A DNA stretch of 64,000 nucleotides from Nocardioides speluncae (GCF_003121585.1 NZ_QEOO01000042.1:1-64000), one strand, 5' to 3'. Shown: positions 1 through 8,390, counted from the stretch's first letter. Notes: generated from the letters alone by a model not told the origin. Numbers and translations are program-made.

Positions 1-130
1 GGACACCCACCCACACCCAAAGGGCACAGGCAGGCAACATCTACAAACTAATTCATCGACTAAATGACACACTGTTGAGTTCTCAAACATCAGACACACA
101 CCAATCCTGTCCTTTCGGACCGGCTTTGGG
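1..130 (-). other. Pre-rRNA leader of an rRNA operon lying off the left edge
   Basis: Read on the minus strand, 69-87 gives TTTGAGAACTCAACAGTGT, an element commonly found in actinobacterial rRNA leaders and spacers. It is followed by a G/T-rich run toward position 1. No 16S sequence is inside the window, so the rRNA genes themselves are inferred to begin beyond position 1. Two sigma-70-like promoters at 142-170 and 345-373 point the same way. The 16S-23S spacer can carry the same motif, but no 16S 3' end is present upstream, which favours the leader. Confidence 0.6.
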
Positions 131-141
131 GCGACTCGTTA

Positions 142-170
142 AACTTACCCGGTTAGGTCAGACTTCGCAA
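142..170 (-). promoter_or_regulatory. Proximal rRNA promoter
   Basis: On the minus strand a -35 TTGCGA (170-165) and a -10 TAAGTT (147-142) are separated by 17 bases. It lies between the leader motif and a second stronger promoter, the tandem arrangement usual for rRNA operons. The call rests on motif and position only. Confidence 0.5.
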
Positions 171-344
171 ACCAGCCTGACCCTTTCGGGCCCCAGACAC
201 ACGTCTACTCATCCGAACCGATCCGGGGCCGCTATTGCGCGCACCCGAATCACCCGGTTGAGGTGAGTGAGAAAGGGTTCCGCCCGGGGCCGGAAACCCG
301 GCCTCTCGGCCTTGCTTCCCGCCGCTCCCTGGCGACAGGCGAGA

Positions 345-373
345 ACATTATGCGAGAGCCAACGGCACGTCAA
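345..373 (-). promoter_or_regulatory. Distal rRNA promoter
   Basis: On the minus strand a -35 TTGACG (373-368) and a -10 TAATGT (350-345) are spaced by exactly 17 bases, close to the sigma-70 consensus. It begins about 40 bases after the stop codon of the 2-hydroxyacid oxidase gene and has no reading frame in front of it other than the rRNA leader, so it most likely drives the rRNA operon. Confidence 0.6.
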
Positions 374-415
374 ATCAGAGTGGCGTGTCAGCGGCCACAA
401 TCTTGTTTCCGCAGG

Positions 416-1465
416 TCAGAGGCGGTTTCCGGGATCGTGCGACACGATCGCCGGCGTGTCGGACAGGCGAGTGCAGCCGCCCAGCCGCATCGCCTCGACC
501 AGCTCGTCGGCGAGCTCGGCGTGCAGCCGACGCACCGACTGCTCCCCTCCAGCGAGGCTGAGAACCGGCAGCCGGCCCAGGAAGACACCTCGGGCACCGA
601 GCGCTGTTGCGGCCATCACATCCAGGCCGGACCGGATGCCGCCGTCGACGTACAGCTCGGCGGTCGGACCGATGGCGCTCGCGATCGCGGGCAGTGCGGC
701 CGCGGTGCTGATGGTGCGGTCGAGCTGACGGCCGCCATGGTTCGACACCCAGATGGCGGCACAGCCCGCCTGGACGCAGCGGCGGGCGTCGTCCGGCCGG
801 ACGACGCCCTTGGCGACCACCGGCAGCCCGGTGATCTCGCCCAGCCAGGCGATGTCACCGACACCGAGGTCGGTCGCCTTCGCAGCGCCGGGCCGGTCGT
901 CGTACCCGTCGTCGAAGTTGACCCGGAGCACGTCGCCCGGCAGCAGGTCCCAGATGGTCTCGTTGTCACCGTCGTACTTGGTGCCGACGACCGGCGTGTC
1001 GACGGTGAGCACCACCGCCTTCGCGCCCGCTTCCACGGCACGCGCGAGCAGCGGCTCGGCGAGGCTGCGGTCCGCGGGCACGTAGGCCTGCAGCCACCAG
1101 CTGACGCCGGTAGCGCCGATCTCGGCGAACCGGGTGCCGGCGTTGCTGGACACGACCATGAGCGACCCGGCGGCGGCCGTGGCGCGGGCCATGGCCAACT
1201 CACCCTCGGGGTGTACGGCGCGCTGCAGGGTTGTCGGTGCGATCCCGACCGGCGTGGCGACCGGCGTCCCGAGCAGCGTGGTGGCGGTGTCGACCTCGGT
1301 GACATCGCGCAGCACGTGCGGCACGAACCGCACTGACTGCCACGCCGAGACCGCCTCGGCCGCGGACACCCCCTCGCGGGCGCCCTGCATCAGGTACCGG
1401 TAGACGGCGGCCGGCAGGCTGTCACGCGCTCGCTTCTCGACCCCATCCAGCCAGCGCTCCCGCAT
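416..1465 (-). CDS. FMN-dependent alpha-hydroxy acid oxidase/dehydrogenase
   Basis: A 349-residue TIM-barrel protein of the FMN-dependent family that includes lactate oxidase, lactate 2-monooxygenase and the mycofactocin-linked MftD. The family oxidises the alpha carbon of L-2-hydroxy acids to 2-oxo acids. The signature VSNHGGRQLD with the catalytic His is intact, as are the FMN-phosphate loop (YVDGGIR) and the following ALGARGVFLGR segment. ATG at 1465 is chosen because GAAGGAG lies 6-7 bases upstream; this start lies 44 bases inside the end of the ArsR gene, which suggests translational coupling. No mycofactocin genes are nearby, so the exact substrate cannot be named. It is the last gene of the three-gene minus-strand run. 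Confidence 0.85.
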   Translation of the reverse strand: MRERWLDGVEKRARDSLPAAVYRYLMQGAREGVSAAEAVSAWQSVRFVPHVLRDVTEVDTATTLLGTPVATPVGIAPTTLQRAVHPEGELAMARATAAAGSLMVVSSNAGTRFAEIGATGVSWWLQAYVPADRSLAEPLLARAVEAGAKAVVLTVDTPVVGTKYDGDNETIWDLLPGDVLRVNFDDGYDDRPGAAKATDLGVGDIAWLGEITGLPVVAKGVVRPDDARRCVQAGCAAIWVSNHGGRQLDRTISTAAALPAIASAIGPTAELYVDGGIRSGLDVMAATALGARGVFLGRLPVLSLAGGEQSVRRLHAELADELVEAMRLGGCTRLSDTPAIVSHDPGNRL

Positions 1466-2189
1466 GCCCGTCTCCTTCGACTCCTCGATCGCCGGTGCTC
1501 GGAAGCATAGGGCGGCCGAGGAGCTCCTCGAGGCCGTGTGCACCGGCCTCGGTGAGTCGAACCGCGCGCGGCCGCGGGCCGGCCACCACCCAACCGCGCT
1601 CGCGCAGGCCGTGGTGGAGCGCGGCGCCCAGGGCGCCGGCGAGATGCGGCCGTCGCTCGGTCCAGTCCAGGCAGGTCCGGATCAGCGGCCGCCCGCGGGC
1701 GGTCAGCGCCGGCTCGCCGAGCAGCTCGGTGAACCAGGACCTCCCGGCGGCGGTCAGCGCGGTGCCGTCGGCGGTCGTGAGCAGGCCACGGTCGACGAAG
1801 GCGTCGTACAACCCGACGCCGAGGGCGCCGGCCAGATGGTCGTAGCAGGTACGAGCCGCGGCGAGATCCCGAGCGCGGTGCGACTCACGCAGTGAGCGTG
1901 GAACCTCCGGTGCGCCCGCCAGGCCGGCAAGGTCCTCGATCACGGTCGCGATCTGGTGGCCGCTCAGCCGGACGTAGCGGTGCCGTCTCTGTCGCTCCTC
2001 CGCGAGCAGACCGGCGCCGACCAGCGTCGTCAGCTGCTCGCTGGCGGTCGACCGCGCGACACCGACCTCCGCCGCGATCTCGCCGGCGGTCCAGGCCCGG
2101 CCGTCCAGGAGCGCGAGGCAGATCGCGCTCCGGGTCGGGTCGGCGAGCAGTGCCGCGAAGGCGGCAAGCGACGTGGGCGAGACCGCCAT
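1422..2189 (-). CDS. ArsR-type winged-helix transcriptional regulator
   Basis: A 255-residue protein. The N-terminal 80 residues form an ArsR-like winged helix: a LADPTRSAICLALL helix, then an AGEIAAEVGVARSTASEQLTTL recognition region, then a wing. The C-terminal half is longer than in metal sensors and carries no CxC metal-site cysteines, so it is probably not an arsenic or metal sensor. Its start ATG overlaps the stop of the upstream P450-like gene as TGATG, and its tail overlaps the hydroxyacid oxidase gene, so the three are almost certainly co-transcribed. It may control this small operon; the ligand is unknown. Confidence 0.8.
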   Translation of the reverse strand: MAVSPTSLAAFAALLADPTRSAICLALLDGRAWTAGEIAAEVGVARSTASEQLTTLVGAGLLAEERQRRHRYVRLSGHQIATVIEDLAGLAGAPEVPRSLRESHRARDLAAARTCYDHLAGALGVGLYDAFVDRGLLTTADGTALTAAGRSWFTELLGEPALTARGRPLIRTCLDWTERRPHLAGALGAALHHGLRERGWVVAGPRPRAVRLTEAGAHGLEELLGRPMLPSTGDRGVEGDGHAGALAGWGREASA

Positions 2190-2779
2190 CACCGCTCCCC
2201 CGCGCCGGTCGCGGCGTCCGCGAGCACGGTCGCCAGCCCCGCGGCCGGGCAGGCATGCCGGCCGCGGCCGAACGGCGCCTCGGTGAGGTCCACCTCGACC
2301 AGCTCGCCGTCCGGCGAAACCCGCCGGGTGACCGGCACCGGCGGCGCCGGCCTGTTGCCAGCGCGGACCTCGATCAGGGCACGGGTAGCGTCGTGGGCCT
2401 GCACGAGCAGGCAGATCACGGCCGCCGTGCGCTCGTCCCGGCCGCCGCACTGCTCGACCAGCCGCTCCACCGCCTCGTCGGCCTCGGCCGTGACCGGCAG
2501 GTGCGGCTGGTACGACGCCGCCACCAGACCGACGTCGTCGACCACAGCGGGCGGCAGCCCGAGGCTCACCGCCAGCACCACAGTGGGCGAGTCATGCCAG
2601 GCCGGGTTGACGAGCAGCTCGTCGAGCAGCCGCTCGGTCAGCGCGCGGCGCCGCCTGTGCGCCGTACCTTCGCTGAATCTGACCACCTGCGAGCGCAGCC
2701 AGGCCACGCCACGCGCGCCCGCCGGAACCGGCGGTACGACGTACGACGGGTCGTCCAGGATCTCCGCACCAAGAGCCAT
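2189..2779 (-). CDS. Very short cytochrome P450-like protein
   Basis: A 196-residue protein, about half a normal P450, yet P450 landmarks appear in the right order. VRFSEGTAHRRRR (33-45) resembles the C-helix region, AHDAT (128-132) the I-helix acid/Thr motif, and PPVPVTRR (146-153) the segment after the K helix. FGRGRHAC (170-177) resembles the heme-binding loop with its Cys. The ExxR K-helix and the stretch between the I and K helices are missing. It is an intact frame with a translationally coupled downstream gene, so it does not look like a decaying pseudogene. Whether it binds heme is open. Upstream of ATG 2779 only a weak GAGG is seen. Confidence 0.55.
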   Translation of the reverse strand: MALGAEILDDPSYVVPPVPAGARGVAWLRSQVVRFSEGTAHRRRRALTERLLDELLVNPAWHDSPTVVLAVSLGLPPAVVDDVGLVAASYQPHLPVTAEADEAVERLVEQCGGRDERTAAVICLLVQAHDATRALIEVRAGNRPAPPVPVTRRVSPDGELVEVDLTEAPFGRGRHACPAAGLATVLADAATGAGER

Positions 2780-2794
2780 GCCTCGACGGTACGG

Positions 2795-2828
2795 CGAGAA
2801 CGGTTCGGCGGCCGCCGAACCGTTCTCG
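2795..2828. terminator. Perfect 34-bp palindrome after tyrS
   Basis: Both halves (17 bases each, starting CGAGAACGG) are exactly complementary. It sits two bases past the tyrS stop and 15 bases before the P450-like start codon. The best explanation is a factor-independent hairpin terminator for tyrS. Because it also lies in the leader of the downstream gene it could equally be an operator; the sequence alone does not separate these. Confidence 0.55.
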
Positions 2829-2830
2829 CG

Positions 2831-4102
2831 TCACACGATTTCGACGCCGGCGAGGTTCTTCTTGCCGCGGCGCAGCACCAGCCAGCTGCCGCCGAGCAGG
2901 TCCTGGCCGCCGGGGACGTACTCGGCGTCCTCGACCCGCTCGTTGTTGAGGTAGGCACCGCCCTCGGCGACCGTACGGCGGGCTTCGCCCTTGCTCTTCG
3001 CGAGCCCGGCAAGCACGAACAGGTCGACGATCGTCGGGATCGCCTCCTTGCCCTCGATGGTGGCCGCACCGGCCTCGCGCAGCGCCGCGGCCAGCGTCGG
3101 CACAGCCAGATCGTGCAGGTCGCCGCCGCCGAACAGCGCGGCCGAGGCGGCCTTGATCCGCTCGGTCTCCTCGGCGCCGTGCACCAGCGTGGTGACCTGC
3201 TCGGCGAGCGCCTTCTGGCCGGCCCGCAGGAACGGTTTCTCGGCGGTCTGCCGGTCCAGCTCCCCGATCTCCTCGCGGGACAGGAAGGTGAAGATCCGCA
3301 GCAGCTCGCTGACCTTCTCGTCCTCGGCGTTGAGCCAGAACTGGTAGAAGGCGTACGGCGACATCATCTCCGGGTCGAGCCAGAGGGCACCGCCCTCGGT
3401 CTTGCCGTACTTGGTGCCGTCGGCCTTGGTCACCAGCGGGGTGGCGAAGGCGTGTGCCTTGCCGCCGTCGGCGCGCCGGATCAGCTCGACGCCGCCGGTG
3501 AGGTTGCCCCACTGGTCGCTGCCACCGAACTGCAGGCACACGCCGTAGTCGCGGTGGAGCTGGAGGTAGTCCATCGACTGCAGCAGCACGTAGCTGAACT
3601 CGGTGTAGCTGATCCCGGCCTCGAGCCGCGACTTCACGACGTCGCGGGCCAGCATCCGGTTGACCGGGAAGTGCTTGCCGATGTCGCGCAGGAAGTCGAT
3701 GGTCGACATCGAGGCGGTCCAGTCGTAGTTGTTGACCATCGTCGCCGCGTGCTCGCCCTCGAAGCTGAGGAACGGCTCGATCTGACGGCGTACTCGCTCC
3801 ACCCAGTCTTTGACCGTGTCCAGCGAGTTCAGGGTCCGCTCCCCCGACTCCTTGGGGTCACCGATCATGCCAGTAGCGCCGCCGACCAGTGCGTACGGCG
3901 TGTGCCCGGCGTCCTGCAGCCGCTTGGCGGTCAGGATCTGGACCAGGTTGCCCATGTGCAGGCTCGGCGCGGTCGGGTCGAAGCCCACATAGAACCGAAC
4001 GCTCCCCTCGGCGAGCGCGGCGCGCAGCGCGTCGCGGTCGGTCGAGTGGGCGATCAGGCCGCGCCACTCGAGCTCGTCGAGAACGTTGGATTCGGTGGAC
4101 AA
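2831..4102 (-). CDS. tyrS: Tyrosyl-tRNA synthetase
   Basis: A 423-residue class I aminoacyl-tRNA synthetase that charges tRNA-Tyr in the cytosol; the length is normal for bacterial TyrS. Visible features are the HIGH-type motif in PTAPSLHMGNL, the tyrosine-pocket segment QSMDYLQL, GGSDQWGN, and the KMSKS-equivalent KYGKT in KADGTKYGKTEGG. A C-terminal S4 RNA-binding domain follows (TIVDLFVLAGLAKSKGEARR onward). TTG at 4102 is chosen because AGAGGAA lies about 6 bases upstream and the next residues (STESNVLDELEW) match the usual TyrS N-terminus. No T-box leader is seen in the roughly 100 bases separating it from the divergent acyltransferase gene. Confidence 0.95.
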   Translation of the reverse strand: MSTESNVLDELEWRGLIAHSTDRDALRAALAEGSVRFYVGFDPTAPSLHMGNLVQILTAKRLQDAGHTPYALVGGATGMIGDPKESGERTLNSLDTVKDWVERVRRQIEPFLSFEGEHAATMVNNYDWTASMSTIDFLRDIGKHFPVNRMLARDVVKSRLEAGISYTEFSYVLLQSMDYLQLHRDYGVCLQFGGSDQWGNLTGGVELIRRADGGKAHAFATPLVTKADGTKYGKTEGGALWLDPEMMSPYAFYQFWLNAEDEKVSELLRIFTFLSREEIGELDRQTAEKPFLRAGQKALAEQVTTLVHGAEETERIKAASAALFGGGDLHDLAVPTLAAALREAGAATIEGKEAIPTIVDLFVLAGLAKSKGEARRTVAEGGAYLNNERVEDAEYVPGGQDLLGGSWLVLRRGKKNLAGVEIV

Positions 4103-4207
4103 GGTGCTTCCTCTCGCGTGGGTACTGCATCGACGCAGGCTGGGTGTCAGTCTGCCGCACGTCGGGTACTCGTACTCAAGCGGTTTCGTCAGGGCTCGGG
4201 AAGTCTG

Positions 4208-5545
4208 ATGCCCATGAGCCTGACTGCCACCTCCACCCCGTCGCGTCTCGCCGCCATGGCCGACGCCACGCCCGACGACCGCAACCGCGTGGTCGACCTG
4301 CTCCGGGGCGCCGCCATCCTGGTCGTCGTTCTCGGCCACTGGCTGATGGCTGCCGTGTACGTCGACAACGGCGGCGACCTGCACCGCGGTGACCTGCTCG
4401 GGATGGCCCTGTGGACGCACCCGCTGACCTGGGTGCTGCAGGTGATGCCAGTGTTCTTCCTGGTCGGTGGCTACGCGAACGCGATCTCCTGGCGGGCGGC
4501 CAGCTCCCGCGGCACGACGTACGGCGGCTGGCTTCGCACCCGGCTCCGCCGGCTGGTGATCCCGGTGCTGCCGCTGATGGTCTTCTGGACGATCCTGGCG
4601 CCCGCGGCGCACGCGCTCGGCGCCGACACCGCCACCCTCAACATCGCCAGCCGCGCCTCGCTGGTGCCGACCTGGTTCCTCGCGGCGTACGTCGTGGTGG
4701 TCTCGCTCGCGCCGCTGACCCTGAAGCTGTGGGACCGGTTCGGCTGGTGGTCGATCGGCGGCGGGCTCGCGGCCGGCGCGCTGGTCGACTACGTGTCGAT
4801 CTCGACCGACCAGCTGCTGGTCGGCTTCCTGAACTACGCGATCGTCTGGGGCACGGTCCACCAGCTCGGCTACGCCTGGCGCGACGGCGCGCTTGCCGGC
4901 ACCGGCCGCCGGCTGCTGCTGGCGGCGGTCGGCCTGGCCGGGCTGCTGGCGCTGGTCCACTACGGGCCGTACGGCGTGTCGATGGTCGGCGTCTCCGGGC
5001 ACGGCGTGAACAACTCCTACCCGACCCGGATCACCCTCGGCTTCCTCGGCCTGATGCAGGCCGGCGTCGTGCTGGCACTGGAGCCGGCGCTGGCCCGGCT
5101 GGTCGCGCGGCGCCGGGTCTGGATGACAACCATTTTCGTCAATGCCCGGATCATGACCATCTACCTCTGGCACCTGACCGCGCTCGGCATCGTGGTCGCG
5201 ATCTCGATGTCGCTCGGTGGCGCGGGCCTCGGGCTGGAGCCGAACACGGCCGGCTGGTGGGCGTTCCGGCCGGCGTGGTTCGGGATCCTGGCGCTGGCCA
5301 CGGCCCTGCTGGTCGTCGTACTCGGCCGGTTCGAGCAGCCGGCGCGCGACGACCGGCCGGCCCCGCACCTGCTGCTGCCGGTGCTGGCGATGGTCACCAT
5401 CTGCGCTGGCCTCGGGCTGATGGCCGCGCTCGGCATCGCCACCAAGGACGGCACCCTGCGGTGGTACCTGCCGCTGATCCCGATCCTCGCGATGGTCGTC
5501 TTCGGGGTCGTGCGTGTGCCGCTTGGACGCTTTGCCCGCTCTTAG
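4208..5545 (+). CDS. Acyltransferase 3-family membrane protein
   Basis: A 445-residue integral membrane protein with about 10-11 hydrophobic segments, matching the acyltransferase-3 family that moves acyl groups onto cell-surface sugars, lipids or secondary metabolites. The N-terminal DLLRGAAILVVVLGHW matches the first helix, with the family's conserved Arg and His, and is followed by VMPVFFLVGGYANA. The acceptor cannot be inferred. ATG 4208, ATG 4214 and ATG 4256 are all possible starts; no strong ribosome site distinguishes them. It is divergent from tyrS and followed by a long hairpin, suggesting it is transcribed alone. Confidence 0.8.
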   Translation: MPMSLTATSTPSRLAAMADATPDDRNRVVDLLRGAAILVVVLGHWLMAAVYVDNGGDLHRGDLLGMALWTHPLTWVLQVMPVFFLVGGYANAISWRAASSRGTTYGGWLRTRLRRLVIPVLPLMVFWTILAPAAHALGADTATLNIASRASLVPTWFLAAYVVVVSLAPLTLKLWDRFGWWSIGGGLAAGALVDYVSISTDQLLVGFLNYAIVWGTVHQLGYAWRDGALAGTGRRLLLAAVGLAGLLALVHYGPYGVSMVGVSGHGVNNSYPTRITLGFLGLMQAGVVLALEPALARLVARRRVWMTTIFVNARIMTIYLWHLTALGIVVAISMSLGGAGLGLEPNTAGWWAFRPAWFGILALATALLVVVLGRFEQPARDDRPAPHLLLPVLAMVTICAGLGLMAALGIATKDGTLRWYLPLIPILAMVVFGVVRVPLGRFARS

Positions 5546-5581
5546 CAATCGAACGAGGACTGAGGGCCGATCCGGGCTGCT

Positions 5582-5641
5582 GCGGTACCGAAGAGTACGA
5601 CGCTCTGCGGCTGCTGAAACCGTCCTACTCTTCGGTACGGC
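5582..5641. terminator. Long inverted repeat after the acyltransferase gene
   Basis: Arms 5582-5601 and 5622-5641 are 20 bases each and match at 18 of 20 positions around GGTACCGAAGAGTA, with a 20-base loop. It begins 36 bases after the acyltransferase stop and ends before the Zur box of the next gene, so it is placed to end upstream transcription. No T-run follows, as is usual in high-GC actinobacteria. Confidence 0.55.
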
Positions 5642-5678
5642 GACCGCGTTGGCGAGATGTGCCTTGCAACGACACAGA

Positions 5679-5693
5679 TGAGAACCGTTATCA
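5679..5693 (+). promoter_or_regulatory. Zur box
   Basis: TGAGAACCGTTATCA is an imperfect palindrome of the form TGAnAA-N3-TTnTCA, the known actinobacterial Zur operator shape. It ends nine bases before the start codon of the COG0523 gene, where bound Zur would block transcription when zinc is plentiful. Confidence 0.7.
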
Positions 5694-5701
5694 TCTAGGG
5701 C

Positions 5702-6838
5702 ATGACTGACACGACCACTCGACTCCCCCTCGTCGTCCTCTGCGGCTCGAACCGTGAGAGCCAGGCCGTCGCCGCGATGAGCCTGGCTCTCGAGCTCCCG
5801 CAGCCGGTCGTCGTCCGCCACGAGATCGAGCTCGAGGTCGGCTTCATCCGGCGGGTGGTCAGCGACGGCACCGGCGTGGTCGAGGACGTCAGGGTCCCGG
5901 TCGAGCACGCCTGCCTCACCTGCGCGCTGCGCTACGAGATCGTGCCGACGATGGTCCGGCTCGCCGAGGAGGCCGGGGGCCGGTGGTCCTCGGCCGTGCT
6001 CGACCTGCCGGATTCGGCCGAGGTGGTCCCCGTGGTGCGCGCGCTGCGGCACATGGTCGTCCGCGGCCGGCCGGCGGGCCGGTACGTCGACGTCCGGTCG
6101 GTGCTGGCGGCGGTCACGGGTGAGACCTTGGTCGGCGATGTATTCGGCGATGACCTGGTGCGCGAGCGCGGTGGGCCGGAGTACGACGACCGGACGGTCG
6201 GCGGGGTGATCTGCGACCAGCTGGAGTACGCCGACATCGTTCTCTGCACCGACGAGGCGCTCCCCGACGATGCGGCCGCGCTGCTGGGCGAGCTGTGCCG
6301 GCCGGGCGTGCAGGTCACCGCCGAGCCCGGTGATCTCGCCGCCGCCCGGCTGCTCGCCGTACGCGACCACGACGCCGCGGATGCGGCGGTCGAGCTGACC
6401 GGCCGGGTGCCGGGCGGCGAGCGCCCGAACGGCGAGATCGTGGACGTCACCCGCGACCCGGACGGTGGGATGTGGACCCTCGCCGTCGACACCTGGCGCC
6501 CGTTCCACCCGCGGCGCCTGCTGGACCGGATCGAGGACATCGGCGGGCACGGCGTCCGCAGCCGCGGCTGCTTCTGGCTGCCGACCCGGCCGCTCGCCCT
6601 GAACGCGTGGGACGGCGCCGGCGGCGCACTCGCGATCGGCACGTCAGGGCTCTGGCAGGAGCGCGAGCCCCGGACCCGGATCCTGATCACCGGCCTCGGC
6701 GACGGCCGCGACGCAGTGGCCCGTGCGGTCGAGGACGTGCTGATGTCCGAGGCCGAGCTCGCCCGCGGGCTGGCCCGGTGGGCCGGCCGGGACGACGACT
6801 TCGACGCCTGGCTGGGCAGCTACTCCGAGGTCGCATGA
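5702..6838 (+). CDS. COG0523/CobW-like protein without a P-loop
   Basis: A 378-residue protein whose order of parts follows the COG0523 GTPases, including the C-terminal CobW domain (MWTLAVDTWRPFHPRRLLDRIE and following). Members with a Zur box act in zinc starvation, probably as zinc metallochaperones. The usual N-terminal GxxGxGKTT Walker A is absent: residues 8-24 read LPLVVLCGSNRESQAVA. The CxCC metal motif is reduced to CLTCA (C71, C74). It may therefore not hydrolyse GTP. A Zur box immediately upstream supports zinc control. It is followed by a separate kinase gene, so it is likely monocistronic. Confidence 0.75.
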   Translation: MTDTTTRLPLVVLCGSNRESQAVAAMSLALELPQPVVVRHEIELEVGFIRRVVSDGTGVVEDVRVPVEHACLTCALRYEIVPTMVRLAEEAGGRWSSAVLDLPDSAEVVPVVRALRHMVVRGRPAGRYVDVRSVLAAVTGETLVGDVFGDDLVRERGGPEYDDRTVGGVICDQLEYADIVLCTDEALPDDAAALLGELCRPGVQVTAEPGDLAAARLLAVRDHDAADAAVELTGRVPGGERPNGEIVDVTRDPDGGMWTLAVDTWRPFHPRRLLDRIEDIGGHGVRSRGCFWLPTRPLALNAWDGAGGALAIGTSGLWQEREPRTRILITGLGDGRDAVARAVEDVLMSEAELARGLARWAGRDDDFDAWLGSYSEVA

Positions 6839-6932
6839 GCCGGCTCAGCTCTGGCTGAGACCGTCGTCACGCCGGGTTTCTCATCTCGTCTGCCTACCCT
6901 GATTGTCGGCACACGAAGGGACGACCACGGTT

Positions 6933-8390
6933 TTGATCGCAGGCAGGTACTCGCCGGTCCGGGAGATCGGGCGCGGCGGCATGGGCAGCGTATGGCTGGG
7001 CCAGGACAAGGTCCTGGGCCGGCAGGTTGCGCTCAAGCAGATCGGGCTGCTGCCCGGCGCCGAGGACGTCAACGTGGTCCGGGTACGCCGTGAGGCGCGG
7101 CATGCCGCGAGCCTGAGCCACCCGAACGTGGTCGCGGTCTTCGACCTCGTCGAGGAAGGCGGCCGGTACTGGCTGGTGATGGAGTACGTCGAGGGCGTGA
7201 CCCTCGGCCGGCTGGTCCGCGACCAGGGCCGGTTGGCGGTCGACGAGGCGGCCTCGGTCGCGATCCAGGCCGCCTCCGGACTGGCCGCCGCGCACGCAGA
7301 GGGGATCGTGCACCGCGACGTAAAGCCCGGCAACATCATGGTCACACCCGACGGCGAGGTGAGGCTGACCGACTTCGGCATCGCCCGCGCCGACACCGAC
7401 GCGACCATCACCAAGACCGGCCTGCTCACCGGCTCCCCCGCCTACCTCGCACCGGAGATCGCGTCCGGTCACCCGGCGAGTCCGGCCAGCGATGTCTGGG
7501 CGCTGGGCGCCACGGTCTTCCACACGCTCGCCGGCCGACCGCCGTACGACGTCCAGGAGAACAACGTGCTGGGCGCGCTGTACCGGATCGTGCACGAGGA
7601 GCCGCCGCGGACCCCGACCGCCGGCTGGCTGCAGCCGCTGCTCGAAGGCACGATGACCAAGGACCCGGCCCGGCGGTGGCCGATGCGCCGGGTGGTCAGC
7701 TTCCTGGCGGCCGGTCAGACCGCTCGGGTCTCGCTGAGCCGTGGGACCGCGTCCGGCCCTCCCGGCCCGGCCATCGAGCCCGACGTGCAGCTCACCGTCA
7801 CCGAGCCCGCTGCGGAGGGCACGCAGGTCCTGGGACCGGTGTCCCAACCCCCGCCGCAGCAGCCACCGCCGGGGCCACAGGCTCTTCGACAGGCACCGCG
7901 ACAAAATCCGCCACAAACTCCGCGACAAACCAGGCAGGCACTGATCTTCGCCGCCGCCGTACTCGCCGGGATCCTGATGGTGCTCGCCGGTTGGTTGATA
8001 TTCCGCGACCAGACACCAGACAACGCCTCCGCCGATGACAACTCGTCCGACACCAACGTCAACACCGCGCAGGTTGCCGGGAACCCGACCGCGGCGACGA
8101 TGACCGAGTTCATCAACGGCTATCTCGCCGACGCGACCGACGACCCGAGTGACTCCTGGTTGCTGCTGACCCGCGAGTTCCGGGACGCCAGCAACGGGTT
8201 CGACAGCTACGAGGCGTTCTGGAACGAGCAGGAGACCGCGCAGGCGCGCGACGTCCAGGCCGACCCCGAGAGTCTGACGATCAGGTACGCCGTCGACTAC
8301 CGGAGGACGAATGGGACGACCTGGAGCGACGAGGTGCAACTGGAACTGATCTATAAAGACGGCGCGTATCGCATCGCATCCGAGCGCTGA
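6933..8390 (+). CDS. Membrane-anchored serine/threonine protein kinase
   Basis: A 485-residue Pkn-type kinase. The N-terminal catalytic domain (about 270 residues) shows GRGGMGSVWLG (ATP loop), VALKQI (catalytic Lys), HRDVKPGNI (catalytic Asp) and DFGIA (Mg-binding Asp), then GSPAYLAPE. A Pro/Gln-rich linker leads to one membrane helix (ALIFAAAVLAGILMVLAGWL) and a roughly 130-residue extracellular domain with no PASTA repeats. Start choice: TTG 6933 gives the usual kinase N-terminus, IAGRYSPVREIG. A TTG at 6903 extends it by ten residues but would begin at or before the transcript start, because a -10-like TACCCT lies at 6895-6900. The signal sensed is unknown. Confidence 0.88.
   Translation: MIAGRYSPVREIGRGGMGSVWLGQDKVLGRQVALKQIGLLPGAEDVNVVRVRREARHAASLSHPNVVAVFDLVEEGGRYWLVMEYVEGVTLGRLVRDQGRLAVDEAASVAIQAASGLAAAHAEGIVHRDVKPGNIMVTPDGEVRLTDFGIARADTDATITKTGLLTGSPAYLAPEIASGHPASPASDVWALGATVFHTLAGRPPYDVQENNVLGALYRIVHEEPPRTPTAGWLQPLLEGTMTKDPARRWPMRRVVSFLAAGQTARVSLSRGTASGPPGPAIEPDVQLTVTEPAAEGTQVLGPVSQPPPQQPPPGPQALRQAPRQNPPQTPRQTRQALIFAAAVLAGILMVLAGWLIFRDQTPDNASADDNSSDTNVNTAQVAGNPTAATMTEFINGYLADATDDPSDSWLLLTREFRDASNGFDSYEAFWNEQETAQARDVQADPESLTIRYAVDYRRTNGTTWSDEVQLELIYKDGAYRIASER

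Noticed and set aside
2189..2779. P450 pseudogene
   Set aside because: No frameshift or stop interrupts it, codon use is normal, and it is translationally coupled to the next gene. A truncated but functional protein is more likely.
1892..4207. A very long plus-strand open frame leading into the acyltransferase gene
   Set aside because: It lies opposite the ArsR, P450-like and tyrS genes and has no domain content; only the part from 4208 is a real protein. High GC keeps antisense frames open.
6903..6932. Earlier TTG start of the kinase
   Set aside because: A -10-like TACCCT ends at 6900, so the transcript would begin at or after this codon.
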